This document shows positions 26,891 to 34,453 of a stretch of DNA of 64,000 nucleotides, in pieces. The position numbers were made by a program, and so were the translations under genes. Within the stretch, counting starts at the first letter, position 1, and each line of letters starts with the position of its first letter. Source of the DNA: Pseudoalteromonas piscicida (GTDB taxonomy: Bacteria; Pseudomonadota; Gammaproteobacteria; Enterobacterales; Alteromonadaceae); contig NZ_CP021647.1 of the NCBI RefSeq assembly GCF_002208135.1, forward strand, positions 1-64,000, given 5' to 3'. Below the pieces are notes generated by a model, which saw nothing but the letters and a program-made list of their open reading frames with translations, was not told the DNA's origin and made no database searches.

Positions 26891-29545
26891 ATGAAAATTG
26901 CAGCAAGAAAATTAACAAGGCTATGCACCGCAATCTCTGTGGCTATCATAGCGGGATGTGGCGGAAGCGCCGAGACAGAAACTAATTATAAATCCGTTGA
27001 TACCACAACGCCGGTTTCAGACTGGACGCTAGTGTGGAGCGATGAATTTGATAGCGATGCGATAGACACATCTAAGTGGACGCACGAGGTAAATTGCGAC
27101 GGCGGTGGCAACAATGAAAAACAGTGTTACACCGACAGTGAACAAAACGCGTTTATTGCCGATGGCATGCTGAATATTGTCGCTACCCCTGCTCAAGCAG
27201 GCGCACAACTGCCGTATACCTCGGCAAGATTGAACACCAAATATAAAGCTGATTTTAAGTATGGCAGATTCGAAATGCGGGCCAAGTTACCAAGCGGGCA
27301 AGGCAGCTGGCCCGCGTTTTGGATGTTGCCTACGGATGAGGTTTACGGAGGCTGGCCAAAGTCTGGTGAAATAGACATCATGGAAGCGGTAAACCTCAAG
27401 GTTGCCAATGAAGACGGCTCGGTTGAATCTAACGTGCATGGCACGCTTCATTACGGCCGTGATTGGCCTAATAATGTTCACACCGGTAAAGCATACGCCT
27501 TACCTGATGGCGTAAATCCAGCCGATGACTTCCATACCTATGCTGTGGAGTGGCAAGAGGGTGAGATCCGTTGGTACGTTGATGGTTATCTCTATGCCAC
27601 GCAACGTCAATCGGAGGTTCGTTACAACTCAAAGCAAGAAGCGGTTGGTTTAAAACACCGTGGATGGTTTGCTGAATACTACGAGCAAGGCTCTGGCGAG
27701 CTGGTTACTCATTGGGATAGTGCGCCTTTTGATCAACAGTTTCACCTTATCTTAAACCTTGCCGTTGGCGGTGATTGGCCTGAAAACGTTAATAATAAAG
27801 GTATCGACTCGGACGCCTTTGTGAACGGACAATCGTTTGTGGTTGACTATGTCAGAGTGTATGAATGCGGCTCTAATCCTGAAACGGGCAAAGGATGTGA
27901 AACGGTGCGCCCAGGCTACGACGACCTTGAGGATGCGTTAGTCGAAGGCGAAGCACCTATTCCGTCGCCACCTTCTTCGGGTGTCGCTAAAAACCTAACC
28001 ATCTTTGATGATAATTTTAACGCTAACTGGCCAGCTTGGGATTGTTGTGGTGGCTCTACGCCTGCATTGGTTGCAGACGAAAGCCGTGGCAATGTTGTTG
28101 AGTTTGTGGTCGGTGAGACGCCAACCGTAAATGGTTTTACCAGCCGTGCTGAATTTATCACAGATCCAAGTGGTAAAGCCTCGCCATTTGATGCAACGAG
28201 CATGCTAGAAGCGGGATATATTCGGTTCGATATGCAAGTGACACAAATGCCTTCAGACCCAAGCGCAGCATGGAAATTTAAAGTTGAAAGCCAAGGTGCT
28301 TCTAGTGCAGCTGAACTCGATCTTTTTGCAAGCGTGGAAGGACAATCTCCAGCTGCAGGCGAATGGCAAACTTATACCTTCCCACTACAGCAATTGGCTG
28401 ACGCAGGACTTGATGTCTCAGCCATTGATGTAGTGATGATCTTCCCTGCGTGGGGGGCCGGAAATGGCGCTGTCTATCGTGTTGATAAGGTTGAGATTGC
28501 ACAGCAGACAAACTTACCTTCGTTGACCTTATTTGAAAATGCCATTAACGCCGAGTGGCCGCTTTGGGATTGTTGTGGTGGCTCGACACCTGCTGAAGTC
28601 TCTGATGATGCGGCACATGGCATTGTTGCTGAATTTACGATTGGTGAAACGCCTACAGTGATGGGGTTTTCGACTCGGACAGAAGTCGGTGGAGCCGGAA
28701 AGCCGTTCGATGCGACCGCAATTTTAGACGGTGGTGTAGTACAGTTTGAGATGAAAGTCATGAGCTTACCGTCAACTCCAGATGCTCCTTGGCTACTTAA
28801 AATTGAGTCTGACAATGCCGCGAGTGCGGTTGAGTTACCGCTGTCTGAATCGCAAGAAGGCGTAGCACCTCAGGCGGGTGAATGGCAGACCTATACTTTC
28901 TCAATTGAAGCGCTGGCTCAGGCAGGGCTTGATCCGAGCGCAATTGATGTTGTGATGATTTTCCCTGCGTGGGGCTCAGGCAACGGTGCGGTTTATCGTG
29001 TTGATAACGCAAAAATCTTTCATCCAGACGGTGATAACACGAGTGGCGGTCTAAGCTTATTTAAAGACGAAGCGGCAGAGCAATGGTCAATTTGGGATTG
29101 TTGTGGTGGCTCTACACCCACAATAGAAGCCGACGAAGATGCAGCACATGGTCAAGTCGCGCAATTTGTCATTGGCGCAACCCCGACCGTGATGGGATTC
29201 TTAGCGGATGAAGATGTCTATTATGATGCTTCCCATTTATTAGAAACTGGCGTGGTTAAGTTTGACATGAAGGTAACTTCCACACCAGCAAATATCGACG
29301 CTCAATGGCTGTTCAAAATTGAGTCAAATGATGCCAGTGCAGCGGTCGAGCTTGCTTTGAACCAAAGTGTTGAGGGGCAAACTCCAGAAGCTGGTCAGTG
29401 GCAAACTTACACGTTTACGCTTCAAACTTTGTACGATGCCGGACTCGATATTAGTGCCATCGATGTCTTGATGGTATTCCCTAGTTGGGGAATGGGCGAG
29501 GGTGCCGTTTACCGCTTAGACAATGTTGAAATCGTCAGTCAATAA
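26891..29545 (+). CDS. GH16 endo-beta-1,3-glucanase lipoprotein with three C-terminal modules
   Basis: An 884-residue outer-membrane or surface lipoprotein (lipobox IAGC, C23). Residues about 45-330 are a GH16 laminarinase-type domain with catalytic motif GEIDIMEAV (E160 nucleophile, D162, E165 acid/base) and QGSWPAFWMLP before it. Three homologous modules of about 155-180 residues follow, each starting near NANWPAWDCCGGSTP or a variant and ending VVMIFPAWGAGNGAVYRVD. They resemble ExoP-type carbohydrate-binding jelly rolls. Expected activity is endo-cleavage of laminarin or a related beta-glucan. Two LacI-type operators precede it and a TonB receptor gene follows after 70 bp with no terminator, so the two are likely co-transcribed. 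Confidence 0.92.
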   Translation: MKIAARKLTRLCTAISVAIIAGCGGSAETETNYKSVDTTTPVSDWTLVWSDEFDSDAIDTSKWTHEVNCDGGGNNEKQCYTDSEQNAFIADGMLNIVATPAQAGAQLPYTSARLNTKYKADFKYGRFEMRAKLPSGQGSWPAFWMLPTDEVYGGWPKSGEIDIMEAVNLKVANEDGSVESNVHGTLHYGRDWPNNVHTGKAYALPDGVNPADDFHTYAVEWQEGEIRWYVDGYLYATQRQSEVRYNSKQEAVGLKHRGWFAEYYEQGSGELVTHWDSAPFDQQFHLILNLAVGGDWPENVNNKGIDSDAFVNGQSFVVDYVRVYECGSNPETGKGCETVRPGYDDLEDALVEGEAPIPSPPSSGVAKNLTIFDDNFNANWPAWDCCGGSTPALVADESRGNVVEFVVGETPTVNGFTSRAEFITDPSGKASPFDATSMLEAGYIRFDMQVTQMPSDPSAAWKFKVESQGASSAAELDLFASVEGQSPAAGEWQTYTFPLQQLADAGLDVSAIDVVMIFPAWGAGNGAVYRVDKVEIAQQTNLPSLTLFENAINAEWPLWDCCGGSTPAEVSDDAAHGIVAEFTIGETPTVMGFSTRTEVGGAGKPFDATAILDGGVVQFEMKVMSLPSTPDAPWLLKIESDNAASAVELPLSESQEGVAPQAGEWQTYTFSIEALAQAGLDPSAIDVVMIFPAWGSGNGAVYRVDNAKIFHPDGDNTSGGLSLFKDEAAEQWSIWDCCGGSTPTIEADEDAAHGQVAQFVIGATPTVMGFLADEDVYYDASHLLETGVVKFDMKVTSTPANIDAQWLFKIESNDASAAVELALNQSVEGQTPEAGQWQTYTFTLQTLYDAGLDISAIDVLMVFPSWGMGEGAVYRLDNVEIVSQ

Positions 29546-29615
29546 GCCAGTATGGATCGCCAATAGTGTTTTGAACTCGGTGATCCTGCAGCAAGAATAG
29601 AATCGTAGGGCAGTC

Positions 29616-32567
29616 ATGAATAACAAACAATTCAATAAAAGTAAGCTTGCCGTTCAGTTGTCGCTAGCAATAGCGGTTAATACAGGAATGGTCAGCATAG
29701 CTCAAGCAGAAGAGCAACAAGCAGCCGACAAGGTCGAAGTGATCGAAGTGAAAGGGATCCGTGGTAGCTTGATCCGTTCGATGGATTTAAAGCGTTCCGC
29801 ATCGGGGGTTATGGATGCCATTTCGGCAGAGGAAATGGGGAAGTTTCCAGATACTAACTTAGCCGAGTCTTTACAGCGGATCACCGGTGTTTCGGTCAGT
29901 CGTGCCAACGGTGAAGGTAGCCAAATTACCGTACGTGGCTTTGGGCCCGACTTTAATTTGGTGACGTTAAATGGTCGTCAAATGCCGGGCACAGGTAATA
30001 CTCGTTCGTATAACTTGGAAAACCTAACTGCAGAAGGCGTGAGTGCGCTTGAGGTATACAAAACCGGACGTGCTGATGTACCAAGTGGTGGTTTAGGGGC
30101 TTTGGTTAACATCGTCACGGCCAAGCCACTGCAACGCCCTGGGCAGCATTTTAGCGCTACAGCAAAGGCGATTGTTGATACCTCTAACGAAGCAGGTGAT
30201 GATGTTACGCCTGAGGTTTCCGCGGTTTACAGTAATACCTTTGCCGATGAAACATTTGGTTTTGGGTTTTCCTTCTCCCATCAACAACGTGACTTTCAGA
30301 AGCAGCAAGCCAATATTCAAGGCTGGCAGGCAAATGTTGATCTACCTGATTTAGACCCGTCTAAAATCATTGATGGCCGCGCAGAAGATGCCGAAGGTTA
30401 TAAAGTCGGTAATTACTTTTTCCCAAAAGACATGAACTACGGCATTGAAGATTTGGAGCGAGAAAGAACGAACGGTCAAGTTACCTTTCAATATGCGCCA
30501 ACTAACGGCTTTGTTGCGACCTTAGACTATACGGCAAGCCTTGCCGTAACGGGCTCTAATACGATTGGTTGGGGTATTTGGAATGAGTTTGGCGGCAATA
30601 TTAACGCCTATGAACTAGATGCAAATGGCACCGCGGTTTATGCCGATATTGGTGGTAATGATGCTTCGTTTACTGCAAATAGAAATACGACGGAAGTCGA
30701 AGCGCGTTCGCTTGGATTAAATCTGGACTGGCAGATTAATGATAATTGGCATGTGGAGCTTGATTATCATGACTCGAAAAACGAAACCGATAATGGTGCA
30801 GATAAAGGCTTGGGTAGTGATGGTCAAATCATCTTAGGATCTGATCAATTAATCACTAAGATTTATGATTATCGCGAGGGCGAAGTGCCGCATGCGAATG
30901 TGCTTTGGAAAAATGGCACGAATGAGCTCATGGCAAGCGAAATTGATTCTAACTTTAGCCAATTTATCCACTCTCCTGGAGAGGCGACAGTGGAGCAGTT
31001 GCAACTTGATGCCACTTGGTTTAACGACAGTTTTGATATTGGCCTAGTGAGTGTGCAGTTTGGTGCAGCCCGTACTGAGCAGTCAACAGGGGGATATGAA
31101 GCGTGGAGTGGTCTACGAGGAGGCCCAGGTTTCAACCCTTCGTTTAAAGAAATTTTCCCAGATAGCATGTTTACGCGCCATGAAACTGGTGATTTGCTAG
31201 ACCAGTTTGCTGGTGGCGGAAGTGACTTACAGCCTGGGTATTACTATACCTATGATTTTGATGAAGCCATTGCAAGGCAGCTTGCGTATCTTACAGAAGA
31301 CGTTATCGGTGCTGACTATTACTCGGCGGATGCCTATTTTGATGGCATAGACAGCCAAAGTAGAGTCGATGAAACCACCGACAGCATTTACTTGCAATCC
31401 AAATGGGAGTTTGAATTTTCAGATTACTTTGTGCAGATCAATGCAGGCCTGCGCTATGAACAAACGGATGTGACAAGTGTGGTGCGTCAGCGTGTAGAAA
31501 CGCAAGTGAATTGGGACAGCCCTTCTGAGTGGATTATGCAATACGCTGCAGGCGGCGATGACAACTTCTTAACGCAGGAAGGGGATTACGACATTTTATT
31601 GCCGATGATCGATGTGCGTTTTGATATCACCGAAGATTTAATTGCACGAGCGTCTTGGGGCAAAACGATGTCGCGTGCGCCGCTTAGCAATCTTGCCGGT
31701 GGCAGAAGTCTGTCAGGCAGCCCAAAACCGGGAGCAAGAACTGGCTCTCAAGGCAATACAAATCTATTACCGTTTGAGTCGACAAACCTAGATTTTTCAC
31801 TTGAATATTATTACAACGAAGGAAGTTACGCATCACTTGGCTACTTTAAAAAAGAGGTCGATAACTTTATTCAAACCACAATCACGCAAACCACCATAGA
31901 AGGCCTTTACGATATTTACAATGGTCCAAGGTATAAACAAGCGATTGCAGACATTGAAGCCCGTGGAGAGCAGGCGACTAGTGATGCCATTTTTGCGCAA
32001 ATGCTCGCCAATGGTCACGGTAATGCCGATGGCAAAATTGAACCAAGCAGTGACGATCCTTTGATGGTATGGAACATCAGCCAGCCACAAAATACCGATA
32101 GCAAATCGGTTGATGGTTTTGAAGTGGCGGTACAGCACTTATTTGGTGAGACGGGGTTTGGCCTTGGCGTAAACGCAACCTTCGTTGATGGCGATGTTGA
32201 GTTTGATAGTGAAAGCCTAGTGCAACAAGCACCACTGACAGGATTGAGCGACTCGGCTAACTTCCAAGCGTTTTACGAAAAAGACGGGTTATCGGTGAAG
32301 CTAACCTACGCATGGCGTGACGCTTATCTTATCGGTGTAGGTCAAGCGCAAGGCTCTGCAGATGCACCACCGCAATATGCCAAGTCTTACGGTCAATGGG
32401 ACGTTAGTGTGAATTACGATATTGATGAGCAGTTTACGGTGTTCTTTGAAGGTATTAACTTGAATAATGAAACCGAGCAAGGATACGGTCGCTATGAAGA
32501 GCAGTTCTTATTTGCTCGTCAATACGGCCCGAGATACTCGGTTGGTGTCAGGTACACTTTTGAGTAG
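29616..32567 (+). CDS. TonB-dependent receptor for beta-glucan oligosaccharides
   Basis: A 983-residue outer-membrane receptor of the Xanthomonas/Caulobacter carbohydrate class. After the signal peptide (ending SIAQAEE) come VEVIEVKGIRGSLIRSMDLK and KFPDTNLAESLQRITGVSVS, the family's plug signature. The barrel ends YSVGVRYTFE. The ATG has AGGG about 5-8 nt upstream. It lies 70 bp after the GH16 gene and should be under the same operators. Import of laminari-oligosaccharides released by GH16 is inferred from the gene order. Confidence 0.9.
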   Translation: MNNKQFNKSKLAVQLSLAIAVNTGMVSIAQAEEQQAADKVEVIEVKGIRGSLIRSMDLKRSASGVMDAISAEEMGKFPDTNLAESLQRITGVSVSRANGEGSQITVRGFGPDFNLVTLNGRQMPGTGNTRSYNLENLTAEGVSALEVYKTGRADVPSGGLGALVNIVTAKPLQRPGQHFSATAKAIVDTSNEAGDDVTPEVSAVYSNTFADETFGFGFSFSHQQRDFQKQQANIQGWQANVDLPDLDPSKIIDGRAEDAEGYKVGNYFFPKDMNYGIEDLERERTNGQVTFQYAPTNGFVATLDYTASLAVTGSNTIGWGIWNEFGGNINAYELDANGTAVYADIGGNDASFTANRNTTEVEARSLGLNLDWQINDNWHVELDYHDSKNETDNGADKGLGSDGQIILGSDQLITKIYDYREGEVPHANVLWKNGTNELMASEIDSNFSQFIHSPGEATVEQLQLDATWFNDSFDIGLVSVQFGAARTEQSTGGYEAWSGLRGGPGFNPSFKEIFPDSMFTRHETGDLLDQFAGGGSDLQPGYYYTYDFDEAIARQLAYLTEDVIGADYYSADAYFDGIDSQSRVDETTDSIYLQSKWEFEFSDYFVQINAGLRYEQTDVTSVVRQRVETQVNWDSPSEWIMQYAAGGDDNFLTQEGDYDILLPMIDVRFDITEDLIARASWGKTMSRAPLSNLAGGRSLSGSPKPGARTGSQGNTNLLPFESTNLDFSLEYYYNEGSYASLGYFKKEVDNFIQTTITQTTIEGLYDIYNGPRYKQAIADIEARGEQATSDAIFAQMLANGHGNADGKIEPSSDDPLMVWNISQPQNTDSKSVDGFEVAVQHLFGETGFGLGVNATFVDGDVEFDSESLVQQAPLTGLSDSANFQAFYEKDGLSVKLTYAWRDAYLIGVGQAQGSADAPPQYAKSYGQWDVSVNYDIDEQFTVFFEGINLNNETEQGYGRYEEQFLFARQYGPRYSVGVRYTFE

Positions 32568-32779
32568 TCGTTAACGTATATGTGGTGATTTCAGAGCTTG
32601 CTAAGGCTAAATTGTCGTTACCAAAAAGTATGACGATGATGAATAAAGTGAGCGGTGGCTTGTTTTTGATTTGGCGCCGGCTCCGAGCTGCCGGTAAGTA
32701 GTGTAAGGGCTTGAAAGTGTAAGCATACTCCCTTTTCCTCGTAAGTAGTTAAAGGGAGCAAAGCTTGGGTTAGCATAAC
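32568..32779. other. Intergenic region after the TonB receptor
   Basis: About 210 bp between convergent genes. It contains an imperfect GC-rich hairpin (CCGGC...GCCGG near 32682-32699) without a T-run. I see no other feature. Confidence 0.35.
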
Positions 32780-32944
32780 TTAGCTCCGAGCCACGGCTGC
32801 CGGCTTGCTCGCCTTAGTGCGATTTGTTGAGCTGTTTAGATTTGAATAAGCGCTTGAAGCACTCATTAAGCCAAAACAAGCCAAAGTTGTTAAAATGCCG
32901 ATTACAACGTAAATAATGAAATCGATTACCATGATGTTGCTCAT
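32780..32944 (-). CDS. 54-residue single-pass membrane protein
   Basis: A short gene with a strong ribosome binding site (GGAGAGGAACTAAAT before the ATG). The product has one transmembrane helix (VIDFIIYVVIGILTTLACFG) and a polar tail rich in Ser, Asn, Lys and Ala (SAYSNLNSSTNRTKASKP). It begins 41 bp after the stop codon of the YqcI/YcgG-type gene on the same strand and is probably its operon partner. The strong initiation site and membrane helix argue for a real gene; no family is recognised. Confidence 0.6.
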   Translation of the reverse strand: MSNIMVIDFIIYVVIGILTTLACFGLMSASSAYSNLNSSTNRTKASKPAAVARS

Positions 32945-32984
32945 ATTTAGTTCCTCTCCGTTGGTATGGTGCGTTAATTCTGTG

Positions 32985-33524
32985 CTAAATTCTGCGTGTT
33001 TCTACGTGTGATTCGATTACACGGAAACTTTGTGGAACCTCAAATTGAGGCATTAAATTAAAAACAATCGCTGGGTATTGAAACTTTCTGTTTCTGGATG
33101 CGCTCGTTGGACTTAAACAAGTGATGTAAAGTGGCTCGCCGTCCAAATTAAAATGAAAATTGTTGCTGTAATCTGACGATTGAGAATGAGGCCCTCTAGG
33201 AGTAGTCTGCGATACCAGATTTTGTAATTCCTGTAGTTTACGCCAAACGGACTTATTAAAGCCGCTGTCATCTAAGTGTTGGCTCTGGTCAAAAACCGCA
33301 ACAAACGCGGCACTTTTCATGTTGTCAAAGTCCACCTTTTCGACAAAAGAATAGAGACTGGTTATTAGACTGAAGTTGTTGTGTCTTGATGTGAGGTCGC
33401 CAAAACCTAAAACCTCAATATTGTTAAACTCCAACTCTGTTCTATTACCACCACAAATGCACGGAAATTGCTGCTCGTTCACGAAATCAATAAATAGGTC
33501 TTGCAGCTCGGGTTGTGGTGTCAT
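32985..33524 (-). CDS. YqcI/YcgG (GntA-like) family protein, probable haem-dependent N-hydroxylase
   Basis: A 179-residue protein matching the YqcI/YcgG family, which includes the haem-dependent N-hydroxylase GntA of guanitoxin biosynthesis. Supporting segments are FVNEQQFPCICGGN near the N-terminus, NFHFNLDGEPLYITCLSPTS and KFQYPAIVFNLMPQFE. From memory of the family, members usually run past 200 residues and have a further C-terminal segment with a QYSG-type motif, which is absent here. The frame ends cleanly with no sign of a frameshift, so this is a short variant or a truncation. The ATG has AGGAG 8 nt upstream. A 54-residue membrane protein gene follows. The substrate is unknown. Confidence 0.75.
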   Translation of the reverse strand: MTPQPELQDLFIDFVNEQQFPCICGGNRTELEFNNIEVLGFGDLTSRHNNFSLITSLYSFVEKVDFDNMKSAAFVAVFDQSQHLDDSGFNKSVWRKLQELQNLVSQTTPRGPHSQSSDYSNNFHFNLDGEPLYITCLSPTSASRNRKFQYPAIVFNLMPQFEVPQSFRVIESHVETRRI

Positions 33525-33797
33525 GTTTTATGCTCCTAGTGTTACTTGTGCTGTTTGCGTTAGTTGGTTCGTGTTTCCCAATGCTGAATTGCGAAATTCA
33601 TCTACATTGATTATCTATCACTAAGTAAGCAAAGCTTGAGCCATAAATTTATTATTTTAAGTCTTTGAATTTAAATGTATTTTGTTTTTTTGTATTTTAA
33701 AGGGGTAATCTTTTCACATTTTATTCAGGTAAGAAATTCACGGCTGTAAAAATTGGTAACAGTGAGTTTTCTCTCAAGGTAAGGTTTACGATGGTTG

Positions 33798-34202
33798 TTA
33801 TTGCCCGAGTAAAGGTAAATGCTTGAGGTTTTTATAGTCCATGGCAATGGCGATACAACGGTAAAGTAGCGCTGTTGGCATGTCTTCTTCTAGTTTAAGT
33901 ACAATCGCTCGGTTGCCTTCAAACTGTAACTCGTCGGAAAATAGTACTCTAAATGTATCGACTAGCTTCGTTTGGCAGTGAAAATAAAGGTGATAGTCGG
34001 TAGGCGTTTTGGCTTTCCAAGCCATACGAAAAGGACTACCCGATTTAACACTAAAGCTTAACTCTCCCCACTTTATTGCCTCAATCACCGCGCCAAAGTT
34101 TTGCTCACTGGCAACCTGCATAACGAGGCTACGCAGTGCCCTGATTTTTGCCTGCGCAGCAGGTGGGTAGGTACTAATCACTTGTTCGGCTATGTTTGAC
34201 AC
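33798..34202 (-). CDS. DUF1801 (YdhG-like) domain protein
   Basis: A 134-residue protein of the DUF1801/YdhG fold: a helical start (VISTYPPAAQAKIRALRSLV), the segment EAIKWGELSFSVKSGSPFRM and a C-terminal helix-strand region. The best start is GTG at 34202, with AAGGA 9 nt upstream. A TTG 24 codons earlier gives an unusually long N-terminus and has no ribosome binding site. It is a lone gene between the YqcI-type gene and the GH3 gene, all on the same strand but separated by gaps over 200 bp. The biochemical function of this family is not known. Confidence 0.75.
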   Translation of the reverse strand: MSNIAEQVISTYPPAAQAKIRALRSLVMQVASEQNFGAVIEAIKWGELSFSVKSGSPFRMAWKAKTPTDYHLYFHCQTKLVDTFRVLFSDELQFEGNRAIVLKLEEDMPTALLYRCIAIAMDYKNLKHLPLLGQ

Positions 34203-34406
34203 TCTGGCTCTTCCTTGATCAATTGGGTACTTCAGTTTGTAAAGTAGAGTATTAAATTGAACGGGCGAGGGCAAGTGCGCTCTCGGTGTGACTTTTTAAA
34301 TCGCTGGTTTGTGCCCTGTAAAAAGCATAAACGAGCGCATCAGACAGTTGGTTTATCTTGTATCTTTTAAGTTCTATTCCACATTAATGTTGGTTCATTA
34401 AGTACT

Positions 34407-34440
34407 AAAAAACGATGTGAGCACAGCTTCGTGCTCACAT
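34407..34440 (-). terminator. Intrinsic terminator of the MFS-GH3 operon
   Basis: Stem ATGTGAGCAC (34415-34424) and GTGCTCACAT (34431-34440) is followed on the minus strand by six T residues (34407-34412). It sits 14 bp beyond the GH3 stop codon. Confidence 0.9.
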
Positions 34441-34453
34441 GGTGTTAAGGGGA

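Noticed and set aside
27287..29012. Antisense open frames within the GH16 gene
   Set aside because: They are antisense shadows of a GC-rich repetitive coding region, with no ribosome binding sites.
32847..32858. LacI-type operator (AATAAGCGCTTG)
   Set aside because: It only partly matches the motif and lies inside the 54-residue membrane-protein gene, away from a promoter.
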